NCBI RefSeq assembly: GCF_000264905.1
Contig: NW_006763157.1
Coordinates: 143,983-197,566, forward strand
From: Stereum hirsutum FP-91666 SS1
Lineage: Eukaryota; Basidiomycota; Agaricomycetes; Russulales; Stereaceae
Length of the DNA stretch: 53,584 bases
Reading direction: 5' to 3'
Below, in pieces: positions 1 to 9,768 of this stretch. Under the pieces are notes generated by a model. The model ran no database searches. It saw only the letters and a list, made by a program, of their open reading frames with translations, and was not told the DNA's origin. Made by a program: the position numbers and the translations under genes. Position 1 is the first letter of the stretch. Each line of letters starts with the position of its first letter.

Positions 1-2
1 GG

Positions 3-905
3 CACCGACTACCCTCCCAGCCCTTTGCCCATTCCCCCAACGTCGCCCCGATCCACTTACGCTATCCTGCTCGCACGCCACCGAATAGCACTGGCCGTGT
101 TCCACTTCCGATGGAGGTTCGGTACTCAGGCTATGTGTATGTGGACCAAGCGACCAACATTCTCTGTGCCAACACAACTTACGCGCCGATTCTTCCACCT
201 TCCGAGGATTCCACAATCTACGTCGATGGCTACTGGGGTCGCAAGGACACTTCGCTGTACCCCCAACGATTCGACCACCACGCACCTTGGCTCCTCTACA
301 TCCCCATCTCCCACGAAGTTCTTCGACGACCTCTTCTTCCCGAAAATCGGCGCAACCTCTGGACTGCAGGCATGCTTCGTTCGGGGATGAAATCGACGCC
401 TCTCATGTCGCCCCTCGAGAGTATCCTGGGCCCGCTTCGCGAGAAGCGCAACTCGATGAAGCAGACGGTTCCGAAATATTTTCGTCTGGTCCTCGAGCGT
501 CGCACCCCATTAAACCGTGATGTCTGTGACTCCGATCTCCCTTCATTCGTCCTCGAGCGAGAGTTCCAGTTCTTCAACAGGCTCGTGGCGGGTGTTTATG
601 GCTGGGAGCAGTTCATGCTGGTTATGCGAGCTCACAAGCGTGCCATGGTCGAGCTGAACGCATTCCTTTTCTGGGCGCAGGATGTGGAGTCATATCCGAA
701 GCCTGTCTGTGATCATTGCAAGCGCTCTTTACGAGGGTCCATCTTTTCTATGGTTGACAGCGACGTCTTCCTTGCCTTCGCCCACATGACTGCCCCAGTT
801 TATCTCATCTCTACGGACATCAGGAAATCACATTTTTGCTATATAGAAGCACACCTTCCTATTTGGAATTTGGCTGAGTTGATAGCCGGTGCCTGCCTGT
901 CATAG
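3..905 (+). CDS. 3' part of an unrecognised protein gene, open to the left edge
   Basis: A single frame stays open from the left edge (base 3) to the stop at 903-905. The first in-frame ATG is at 111, but codons upstream of it are also open, so the true start probably lies outside the window. The translation has a YVDGYWGRKD stretch near residue 40 and a CDHCKRSL pair of cysteines near residue 205. It ends in a hydrophobic FLAFAHMTAPVYLIST segment. The last ~25 codons may belong to an intron or UTR, because conservation cannot be judged here. I do not recognise a domain. It lies tail-to-tail with the Plavaka-type transposase gene on the opposite strand, only about 120 bases away, so it could be a neighbour of that transposon or a host gene it landed beside. 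Codon use looks coding, with GC-rich third positions. Confidence 0.5.
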   Translation, partial: HRLPSQPFAHSPNVAPIHLRYPARTPPNSTGRVPLPMEVRYSGYVYVDQATNILCANTTYAPILPPSEDSTIYVDGYWGRKDTSLYPQRFDHHAPWLLYIPISHEVLRRPLLPENRRNLWTAGMLRSGMKSTPLMSPLESILGPLREKRNSMKQTVPKYFRLVLERRTPLNRDVCDSDLPSFVLEREFQFFNRLVAGVYGWEQFMLVMRAHKRAMVELNAFLFWAQDVESYPKPVCDHCKRSLRGSIFSMVDSDVFLAFAHMTAPVYLISTDIRKSHFCYIEAHLPIWNLAELIAGACLS

Positions 906-1023
906 ATTGCCGGGTTTCTGAGACCGAGAATGATAGCCGGTATAGCTCCCATAGAACGGCCATCCGGGATGCACAACGCATTGACTATGTATCGTATGAA
1001 AACATGCAATATATAGGAATAAT

Positions 1024-4000
1024 CTACCACAGTGTTTGATATGCGTACAGAGATGACCAACTGTTCAACCAAAAATGAGTAGATGAGTCAAGTATAGTAT
1101 CAGTAGTCCATGTTCTAGGAATGGTAAGATGACGATCAAAATGTGGAGTAAGATGGCAAGCCTGGCGTATCTGGGAGAGGGGAATGATAGTACCCTGTCT
1201 TGTGCCATCAGTTCTGTGAGGTGGAATACTCAAACTATACATCTTGTGATATTTATCGGCAGCGGGAGTAAATTTAGTATACCACTCAACATATGCCAAG
1301 GTGCCCTTACTGGAACCAGGCCAGTGAGCAGGAACACCATATATAGTGGAAGGTAACTGGAATATAGCCTTGAGGCGCCCTGCCCTTGTACCTGTGCCAA
1401 TACGATTAGCGGAACTTTTTTGATATGCACACAGTAGAAGATTACAAACCTTCAACTCCAGTAGCTTCAGCCTCTGGAGAATCAAGTACAATTACAGTGT
1501 CAAAACGAGAAGCTTGTTTACCTGTATGTGGCTTTGCTTTCACAACCTCGGTGTCCAAAGACGTGCCAAGAACCTCTGTATGGCCCAGCTCCACTCGTGA
1601 CATAGTGAAGGTATAGTAAAGCTTCACTGAATCAAAGGGAAGACTCTTCGTGGCAATGTCCTTTTGAGAGGTACGCTGAATACTGTGTTTATTCACGAAC
1701 TCCTTCAAAGCACGTTCAAAACCTGGCGCTGAATGTTTGGCTTCAATGGACTTGATTGAGGCGCTGGGTACATCTGGAGTACCTTTGATGGTGATCTCGC
1801 CAGTGCCAGTACGATCATGAGAGGAAGAAGAGGTGTCGGTGAGGAATGTGGAAGGAATGTGGCGTTTGATGTAATGTTCGTAGGTGGCCATCTTCTCTCG
1901 GCGTTCAAGCCAACGGACCATCTGGGGACGTTCGTCTCGATGATTAGTGGAACGCCAGGCTTCTTTAGCGAAGTCGATATGGAGTCGTTCAAACATTTCG
2001 GTATTGTAGTTGTCGGTCGTGCCAAAGAGACGTATAGATTCGATATAATGTAGGAGGGAGTGGAACTTGGGTATATTGAGATGTTCGCGTATGCCGAGTT
2101 TGATGAACACGTCCTTGTGTTTTTGAAAGGTGGCGAGAGCATCCTTCATGTAGCCAAGGGTTTCGGCGTTATGAGTGGGGTACTGGGCAAGGTAGATGAA
2201 GTCGAGAATTGAACGAAAGGCCAGAAGAGCTTGGTTAGATACGCGACCAACCAGACAGGCTAGGATAATCTTGGCCATGTCTTTTCGTTCACTGCCAGAG
2301 ATCTGAGAAAGAGCAGATATGCCCTTCTTGAAGTGGCGTGTACCATGGAAAGGAGGAAGGGTGCGAATACGATGATCAAGCTCTTTGGGGCCAAGGATGT
2401 CAGTGGCCCAGGTAAGGATGTGAGCAAAGACGCCCTGATAGAGCTGGTGAAGAACATCTGGAGTGATGGAGAGATGAATATCGGCATAGGGGAGGTCGCG
2501 CCAGAATGGGTCATATACGCCACCGGATAAATCACTGGCCTGAGTCTTCTCCCAGTATTTGGAGCGTGTGGCGGACTCTTTCCGAGCTGTATCCATAATG
2601 TTAATTGTCCAAGTTGGTAAACGATGCTCGTATGGATGAGGATTCTGGAGATCGGATGAAGGGCAACGGCACTTGGGGCAAGTACCAGGTTTGGCGCAGG
2701 TGACAAGACACTGTTCCGGGTAGTCGGCAACATAGGCTGCAAGGAGAGGGTATATTCGCCGGACCCAACCGTCTGCACAGGTGATCTCAACGCCATGTGT
2801 GCCAGCTTGGACAAGTGGCTGGAGAATGTGGCGCATAGCCTCATGGAATAGACGTTGCCCTCGGGCCTTGGTCTCGTTTTTTGTTAGGTTATCAGAGTCA
2901 ATTTTGTCGACAGGAAGGTAGCCGATGAGGATGCAGGCATGTTGTGATGGCTTTCGTCGTATGGAGCGAGGGATATTACCCAGAGTAAGATAGACTGGAT
3001 AGGCTGATTTGTTACCGGAGAACTGTGTGAGATGAGTTTTGTCTGTGGCGATAATGACCGGTGCGATGGTGGCATCATCTGGAAGCTTATCCTGCTCATA
3101 CAATTATTTAACGAACAACTCAGAAGATAATGTGAACAAAGCACTGACCTGTACTGTAGACCACCACACACCAGTCCACATCTCTGAGTATATTCGACTC
3201 TTTTTCGACTTGTCCGTAAAAACACGCTTTGGGCGATAGACAAGCTTGTCTGCTAGGGACGGGTCACCAAGGAGGGCTTTGACACCGTCGATGACGTCTC
3301 TGTATTGCACGGTGTAGTGATCGTTCGGCTGATCAGAGAAGACAATATCGCGAGTCGACCACGGTGCCTCACTAGGCATGGAATCAACGTGCTTATGTAG
3401 ACCAGCAGCATTTCGGAAAGATAGCCCTAAGCTCTCAACAACCTGGAAGGTAAGACTGGGTAAGTATTGTGGTCACATCCATAGCATGAATGACGTACGC
3501 CTTCTATCTCTAAGAGACGGTCTAATTTCCCATTCCCTATTCCTTCCTCGATCGCCCACTTAGCAATACACCAGTCCCTTTTGGAAGCAAAGGGCGCCCA
3601 GACATTCCGTTGGTCTAAAGCGGCCTCTTCCTCATCGTCCATCCAAACTCCATCACGCTTCGCCTTCCTCTCAGCTTTCTGCCTCTCCTTCTGTCCTCTC
3701 TCTCGCTCTAAAGTATCGAAATGATCCTTCCAACGTTGATACACACTCTCTCCCAGTCTAATCCTCCTCCCTCCCTTCGCTGATTCCTCGACTAGTCGTT
3801 CATCTTCATCATCATCTAGACGCAGAGAGGTTGCCTTTCGTAGCGGTTCTGGGCCAGAAGTAGAGGGATGATTTGAACCCATAGATGATGGCTGAGCTGG
3901 CGGAGGGGGAGGGGGAGGAGGTGCTGGGACAAATCGGTAGTAGTCCTTAGTAAATTCATCATAAGCATCTTGTATGTCGGCCTCGTCGGGCTCATCGACC

Positions 4001-4554
4001 TCCACTCCGTCATTGCTATCCTCAAACCTGATCTCAGCTCCCTCAACTGGCCCATCTTCATCTGCTAATGGCATCGAACTCGAACCCCCGCTGCTACTCC
4101 CCTCTCCAACGTTCCTAATGTCTCCGGCCAGGCGTACCTCAGCGTTTGAACCCAGACTACTTCTTGCCCGTTTTCGCTTCCTCTGGTGACGTCTGCTTTG
4201 GTCTCCTTCATCCTGGACATCCTGCACTATGTCCATCACCTCACCCTTCTCCTCTACAGTCTCTCCTACACCCTCACCTATATCGTCAAAATCATAGTCC
4301 TCTACCTTTGCCTTCTGCTTCATCCATCGGCGACATTCCGGCTTTTGCTTCGTGTGAGACTCCAGACCTTTGACGGTTCCTAATACGCTTTTGCAGCAGC
4401 CACAGGTACGCTCAGCTATGCTGTTTAGCCGTTGTATCTCTTTGTACTGTATCTTCTGAGTCATGAGGGGTAGAGTCGAGGGGGATTGATTGCTATATGA
4501 GTGAATGGAGCGAGGTGTTGCTTTGGATGTTGCTTTGCGATGAGACGACGGCAT
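1024..4554 (-). mobile_element. Plavaka-type (CACTA-like) DNA transposase gene
   Basis: Putative transposase of the Plavaka group, CACTA-like DNA transposons common in basidiomycetes; the product would act in the nucleus. Exon 1 (4554-3499, 352 codons) starts with a CGCC-x12-H-x6-C zinc-binding motif at residues ~51-77, then an acidic/basic linker and a polyproline run. Exon 2 (3442-3149) carries the WTGVWWST motif. Exon 3 (3091 to ~1457) carries the family core: APVIIATDKTHLTQF, SAYPVYLTLGNI, HACILIGYLP, a CPKCRCP cysteine cluster and DVLHQLYQGVF. Both joins are in frame with consensus splice sites and introns of 56-57 nt. A last exon (to the TAG at 1024) matches the family C-terminus (LAYVEWYTKF, CHLTPHFD). 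Its junction with exon 3 (~1457/1425) would need an intron of only 31-34 nt or hides a frameshift, so intactness is uncertain. No convincing terminal inverted repeats were found. Confidence 0.85.
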
Positions 4555-4761
4555 CTAGTTCCACAGTTCAGCTAATTATGACCTAGATGCAGAAGAGCGA
4601 CATACCTTAAAATCACGAAGGAGCCTGGCAGTCACAGAGGTTAGTGAAGAGTAGCTTAAGTATGTAGAAGAGAGTGAGTGAGAGAGTGTAGATCACATCG
4701 CGATAACACATATCGTGAGACAAGGAACAAAGAAGCCTTGTGTGGCACCAGTGTGGCACCC

Positions 4762-4779
4762 TTCCTGGACGTCCAGGAA
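4762..4779. repeat. 18-bp perfect palindrome, copy 1
   Basis: The sequence TTCCTGGACGTCCAGGAA is a perfect palindrome centred between 4770 and 4771. An identical 18-mer lies at 9650-9667. It sits in the gap between the 3' end of the Ulp1-like gene (4844) and the 5' end of the Plavaka-type gene (4554). Just to its left are two direct TGTGGCACC(A) repeats at 4741-4760. The match and position are seen in the sequence; a role as a transposon end or protein-binding site is inference. Confidence 0.6.
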
Positions 4780-4843
4780 ACAATTTCAAATTCACCCACA
4801 CTTCAAGAAATGACAAAACAAAAATAGATTGGGCTACTTGACG

Positions 4844-6683
4844 TCACAGTTCATCCTCAGAGCCAGAGGAGATCTCCCAAACCTCATGATCCTCTGCATT
4901 CTTCATCTTGGAGTGACTCAGCAGCTCCTCAAGTAACGCCAACCTAGTGCCACCCAAATCGCCCACCACTCGTCCCTTGAGCTCCTTCATCTCAAATCGA
5001 TACTCCAGTGGCACACCTTCAGCATTCAGAGATCCATGGCGCAGATGTTGGATGAATAGGAGCGTGAATATTCCACAGTCAAAGAAATTGGCCTGAAAGG
5101 GGACCTGGTGAACGTCAGTATGGATTTGACTTATTCCAGCAATACGAACATAGTACTCACCTCCAAATGTGGCTCAATGGTCCAGAGCTCGAAATTGGGT
5201 GGCGACATGTCAAGCTGCTTCATGACTCGTGCAACAAACTTAGACAAAACCTAATTACAAGATTAGCAGATGGTCTAGGTAAGAGCGCAACCAAAACAAA
5301 CCTTGATATACTTCCAATGTTGTGTCTTCGTTCTGTTCCCGATGTTCGTGTTCGCGTCGAATGTGGACTGTAGGCTGTCGTAGATAAGGATGCAGGTCTT
5401 GTGTATATCGATGTGGGCGACGATCCAGTGATTTCCGTGATCATGAATGGGGATGATGAAGCGCGTAGGAGGCTTGATACCTTCAAGTCGTTCGTACAGC
5501 TTGTCCACCTATGAGAATCAAAAATAAATTAATAATGAAGATACAACCCTGCCCAGAGAGAAACGCACGCGTCTGTGACCAGTCACGCGATACTTGAACA
5601 CTTTCTCCCAGAGCATCTCCTGCTTCTCCCTCAACTCCTTCTTCGCCAACTCATCATCACCTACCCGCGCTAACTTCAACGTCCAGAATGATGTGGGAAA
5701 AATCACAACACCCTCCTCCACCGGGGGCTGCCATAAGACGCAAAAGAAATTGATGACATCGCCTGAAAGCCAGCCACCGGGCAACAGAGACTTCAGAGTA
5801 AACTCCTCTCTGTTCATCGTGAACGTGACATTGGAGCCCGCAGAGTTGATTTTCTGCGCCATACACAAGGCTCAGCATAAAATCCCAGAAGTTGACACAT
5901 TATCTCATTGCAATTACCTTGATAAGGGTCGCTTTTACGGAGTCATCAGATGTAGGCACCCATTGGCCCTTTGTACGCCATGATAATATCTCCTCCTCGA
6001 CCAGCAATACCAACAGCTGCAAAAATTGACAGACAGATTCTACAATGTCTGCGTTGCACCTGAGTATGCTAAACAGTGCTGCCGCTGGAGCCCAAAGGCA
6101 AACCACATCGCCTATCTCTGTCAGGACAGCCTGGCCTCGCATGAAAAATGCAGACCACTGATCACGTTTCTGCCGCACAACATCGATACCGCTGTTGTCG
6201 TGCAGCATCCCCTGAATATCCAGACGCCAAAGATGAAGGAACGCACGGCTGTCATCCTGGAATTTCTGATGCATGTCTCGTACTTCATGCTTTGCCAAGT
6301 CGTCGGACAATGCGTCGAGTTTCGTCTGGAGTTGTGTGATTGTGGCGTAGATGGACGACGGAATGGGTGTGCCGGAAGGAAGGCCAAGCAGGGGTGTAGA
6401 TGAGAGGATCGTAGGGGGAAGAGTGATCGATGTAATTTTTGCTTTCTTTTTTGCCTTCCGTTTAGTTTCGGCCGCTTTCTGTTCAGCCTTGAGTACGCGA
6501 GGTGCCATGTCTGAGGCGTCCGAATTCTTGAACAGGTCCCTCTTCAATGCACGTTTCCTGCAAGCAAACAGCGAAGTCAGTGAGAATAAGAACACATATT
6601 ATCACGGCGCACCTCGCTGCGATGGCATTCTTCCGGTCTTTCTGTTCACGGGTAAGCACATACGAGCTCATGGCTACGATCAC
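4844..6683 (-). CDS. Ulp1-like (C48) cysteine protease, apparently intact
   Basis: Putative SUMO/ubiquitin-like protease of peptidase family C48. Exons join in frame at consensus sites: 6683 to ~6613, the N-terminal coiled, Lys/Ala-rich exon, then the catalytic exons. The catalytic set is complete: His in GNHWIVAHI, Asp in LIYDSL, Gln in PFQANFFDCG, and Cys in the same DCG. A GWLSGDVINFF motif precedes them, as in Ulp1 proteases. The product is about 535 aa, ending with an acidic tail (SGSEDEL) before the TGA at 4844-4846. The start chosen is the ATG at 6683; a second in-frame ATG follows four codons later (6671). Ulp1-like genes of this kind are often carried by or next to fungal and plant DNA transposons. 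Here it lies about 290 bases upstream of the Plavaka-type gene on the same strand, so it may be a passenger of that element rather than a host SUMO protease. Confidence 0.85.
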
Positions 6684-7069
6684 AGGAGCAATTTATGAGA
6701 GCCCAGTGAGTCCTAGAAGAACCAGATAAAGATCAGAAAGCCAGACAACGAACCGAACTCAGAGTAAGGAGAAGAGGAACTTGAAGAGAGCCGTCCAGTG
6801 TTGCACGCGAAACACGAACGCGCAAGTCGAACGCAAGCCCAAGTCGAACGCAAGCGGAGAGTCAAAAGTGCCGCAGTGCCGAGAGCGAAACTCGGATGCT
6901 CGGCAGAATGGCTTCAATTCGTTCCCAAATTCGGAAACAAATTGAATCCATGAATATTTCGACGATTTTGAAGGCGGCCGCGCGCCGGTGAAAGCCGGCG
7001 GAGTTTAAATTCCGTCGCTTTCGCTCGTCGAACGCGTCGCGTCGTTACTCACGTCAACGCTCCTCTGCG
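6684..7069. other. intergenic stretch upstream of the Ulp1-like gene
   Basis: No coding region is seen. It holds short direct repeats of CAAGTCGAACGCAAGC near 6824-6855 and a GC-rich stretch with GCGGCCGCGCGCC at about 6974-6986. It presumably contains the promoter of the minus-strand protease gene; no TATA box is evident. Confidence 0.4.
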
Positions 7070-7560
7070 CCGCCGCCGTCTGGCCCCAACGACACGACGA
7101 ACTCGCTCCGAAACTCGGATAGGACGATTGGAGAGGTAGATGGATGCAGGAAGAGGTCGTCAGCGAGGGTGAAAGGCGAATAGGTGCGTGGCGCGACCCT
7201 AACGTGCATTCGTGTACTGACCTATATATTTTCCTCGCCTCTCGTCCCTCTCCCTTCCCTTCCCTCCACTCCCTTTCCCTTTCCTTCCCCCTCTTCCCTT
7301 CCACGAGACCACGCGTGCTCATCATACGTATCGGCGAACGCTAGGCTTCAACGTCAAGGCCTGCGTCACTCCCGCCCGACCTCGTCCTCCATCCTCCGCC
7401 GCATCCTCCGCAACCGCTCACCTCTACCTCCGCCGCAATCGTCGCCCTCTCCAACTCCGCCTCCCCCTACGCCGGCGCAATCGCAGATGGCGTAATCAGC
7501 GGCGTCATATTCCTCGTCGCCGTCCTCGGCTCTCTCATTTTTCGTTTACTCCGCGGTCGC
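7070..7560 (+). repeat. duplicated fragment, copy 1 (membrane-protein remnant)
   Basis: The part 7070-7370 is a diverged direct copy of 8465-8760; both contain CACGACGAA, CGCTCCGAAACTC and a CT-rich CTTCCCTTCCCTTCC tract. The part 7380-7560 is a copy of 9135-9335, sharing GCAATCGTCGCCCTCTCCAA. In the second part one frame reads a Ser/Ala-rich stretch, a hydrophobic segment (GVIFLVAVLGSLIF) and then RLLRGRH, the signature of a single-pass membrane protein stop-transfer region. No intact reading frame is present. Confidence 0.6.
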
Positions 7561-7794
7561 CACCAACTCGCCCTAACCCCTCTCTCCTGTCGTATCTACG
7601 GCTCGCCCGGCGGTGCTATCGCGTCGTACGCGGCGCCAACGCTCCCGAACCAAACCCCTCACCGTCCCCTCCTCGTCCTCCATCGCGAACCGAAGTGTAC
7701 GACGAACGAATGCTTGCTTGACCCTTTCGGGTCCCTGCATCTCGTTCGTTGTAGCTTCTCAAGAACGCGCATCAGGGTCTCCGATGGCTCTTCC

Positions 7795-8275
7795 ACGCTG
7801 GTCTCCGAGGCCAGCAGGCCTTCCCCGTCCTCGCACTCGAGCCTAGTGTCGTCGAGGACTCGATCAAGGGTGGCAAGGGCTCACCCACGCCTATGTCGTC
7901 CGTCGTTGGCCCGTTGCTCAAGGACCTCGAGCCGCACTCCGCGAAGACGAACAAACACCTTCCTTCCAACTCTCAACTTCACATCTCCCTTCACAACGGC
8001 GCGAAAGCCTTCGTCGTCACTGGTCCTCCTCGTGCACTTTACAGTCTCGTTACCAGCCTCAGGAGGGTCAAGGCCCCGAGTGGCGTCGATCAGAGCAAGA
8101 CGCCCTTCTCGCAGCGCAAGCCGGTCTTCTACGTCCGTTTCCTCGCTGTCGGAGTCCCATACCATAGTGAGCACTTGAAGGATGCGGTGAACAAGCTCTG
8201 CACGGAGGATTTGAAGGACGAGGAGTTGTGGGACGTGAAGGACCTGAAGATCCCGGTATTCCACACCGAAGATGG
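7795..8275 (+). pseudogene. fragment of a fatty acid synthase beta-subunit gene
   Basis: The translation (LFHAGLRGQQAFPVLALEPS, then LISLHNG-type text, VVTGPPRALYSL, SGVDQSKTPFSQRKPVF, FLAVGVPYHS, VKDLKIPVFHTEDG) matches the N-terminal acetyl-transferase region of the fungal type I fatty acid synthase beta subunit. In an intact enzyme this domain loads acetyl groups onto the acyl carrier protein. Only about 160 codons are present, out of a protein normally ~2000 aa long. Upstream codons shift frame, and homology stops exactly after HTEDG at a GT donor. A normal-looking intron (8275 to ~8330, ending in TATAG) follows and is joined to unrelated sequence. The retained intron shows that the fragment moved as DNA, not as a processed transcript. 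It lies between the two halves of the 7.0-9.5 kb duplications. Confidence 0.8.
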
Positions 8276-8464
8276 TACGTTTCTATCGATTCATTTTTTT
8301 TCTCGTTCGAGTACTGATTGATTCTATAGGCTATCCCCGTCGCGCATTCAGCCTAGCTCCCCCATTCAATCCATACCCTCCCACCACACAGCACCCTCAT
8401 CCTCCCCCGACCCAATCCACGATCCGTCGCACCCCCACACCACGCGCAACAAACAACCTTCCGC

Positions 8465-8786
8465 GCCTGGCCTGGTTCTCACCCAATCCCCACAACCACA
8501 CGACGAAATCGCTCCGAAACTCAGATAGGAGGATGAGAGAGGTAGAGAGGGGTAGGAAGAGGCAATCAGCTAGGTTGAAGGGCAAATAGGTACGCGGAAC
8601 AACCGTACCGTCCCTTCGTGTACTGACTTGTATGCATTCGCCGCCTCTCACCTCCTTCTCTTCCCTTCCCTTCCCTTCTGTCTCCTCACTTTCATGAAAC
8701 CACGCGTATTCACTGCGCGTATTGGCGACCGCTAGATTTTAACGTCAAGTCCCCGCGTCCCTCGTCCCCCATCGCAAACGGCCTCA
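8465..8786 (+). repeat. duplicated fragment, copy 2
   Basis: Diverged direct copy of 7070-7370, including the CT-rich tract, a CCACGCGT site and the final AACGTCAAG block at about 8740. No reading frame is supported. It precedes the degenerate membrane-protein frame starting at 8787. Confidence 0.6.
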
Positions 8787-9518
8787 GATGACGTCTTCGT
8801 CCACGATCAGCTCAAGCGAGTTGTCTAGGGCGGCTCCGTCGACTTCCGAGGCAACATCACCGTTACGTACGCTCAGAAGAACGAGAAGGTCTGCGTGGCG
8901 CTATCGTTCCACGCAGAGGTCCCGAACACGCCGCCCGGGCTGCTATCCCCCATCGCGCAATATGCGTTCTCGCCCATCCAGTCTAGCTCCGCCACTGGTT
9001 TCGGTGGACTCAAATCCACCAGATTGTCGCCGTTCAGCCCCGTGACACCTCCACGCCCCTCAACATCAGCCCCTCCGCACGCTCTTCTGCCTCCGGCTTT
9101 GGATCATCGTACGGCGAGGCGTGGACCCATTCGCGAATCCTCCACACCCGCTGCCACTTCCGGCTCCCTTACTAGCGCCTCCACCTCGACCGCAATCGTC
9201 GCCCTCTCCAACTCCGCCTCCTCCCACGCCCGCGCAATCGCAGAGGTCGTAATCGTCGGCCTCGTATTCCTCCTCGCCTTCCTTGGGCTCTCTCATCTTT
9301 CGTTTACTCCGCCGTCGCCACCACTATGGAACCGCCGAAGCATCTCGGGTCGGAGGCTGAGGGTAAGGCGTGGGTCAATTCCGTCATCGCCGTCTACGCC
9401 CAGTGTGCCGGTATCTCTCTTTCGTCTGGAGTCATTGCGGGTGGAGGTTGTCGAGTTGTACATGCGCTGCCTCAAGCGCGATCCCCCCGTTGGTGATTGT
9501 ATTGCACCGGGACGTTGA
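8787..9518 (+). pseudogene. degenerate single-pass membrane protein gene
   Basis: One frame runs from 8787 to the stop at 9516-9518, interrupted by a TAG at 8826-8828. It reads DDVFVHDQLKRVV, the stop, then GGSVDFRGNITVTYAQKNEK, a Ser/Thr/Pro-rich stretch and a hydrophobic segment, VVIVGLVFLLAFLGLSHLSF, near its end. No start codon context or splice pattern rescues it. The hydrophobic end is homologous to 7380-7560. The layout (extracellular segment, Ser/Thr-rich stalk, membrane segment) resembles the membrane proteins at 21.6-24.6 and 38.5-40.3 kb, but the family cannot be named. Confidence 0.45.
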
Positions 9519-9539
9519 TGTAGTATTCAGCCCGTCTTA

Positions 9540-9768
9540 GAGATTCTCATATTGAGGCCCTGTGAGCCTAGTGTGTACCATATGTAGTTATCGTAGCCTG
9601 GAGAAAGTGTGAGAATATTATAAGTAATTTTGAGCATATGCGAGGCAAGTTCCTGGACGTCCAGGAAAACGTCACAAAGTGTGACGTAGTGTGACAACCC
9701 GTGAGCGGTGACTGCTCGCGTTGTCGCGACTTCTTGTTCGTTGTCCGAGCATACGCGTTCCGCTTGGG
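9540..9768. other. leader region of the TET/JBP gene with subterminal repeats
   Basis: Holds the second 18-bp palindrome (9650-9667), followed at once by short repeats of GTGTGAC or its complement (GTCACAAAGTGTGACGTAGTGTGACAA region, 9671-9697). This kind of motif cluster is typical of subterminal regions of CACTA-like and related DNA transposons. The reading as a transposon end is inference. Confidence 0.4.
9650..9667. repeat. 18-bp perfect palindrome, copy 2
   Basis: Identical to the palindrome at 4762-4779; flanking bases differ at both sites. It lies 102 bases before the ATG of the TET/JBP gene. Confidence 0.6.

Noticed and set aside
1024..4800. Possible terminal inverted repeats of the Plavaka-type element
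   Set aside because: The sequences near 905-1020 and 4560-4800 were compared by eye and no convincing inverted match was found; the 18-bp palindrome has no partner on the left side.
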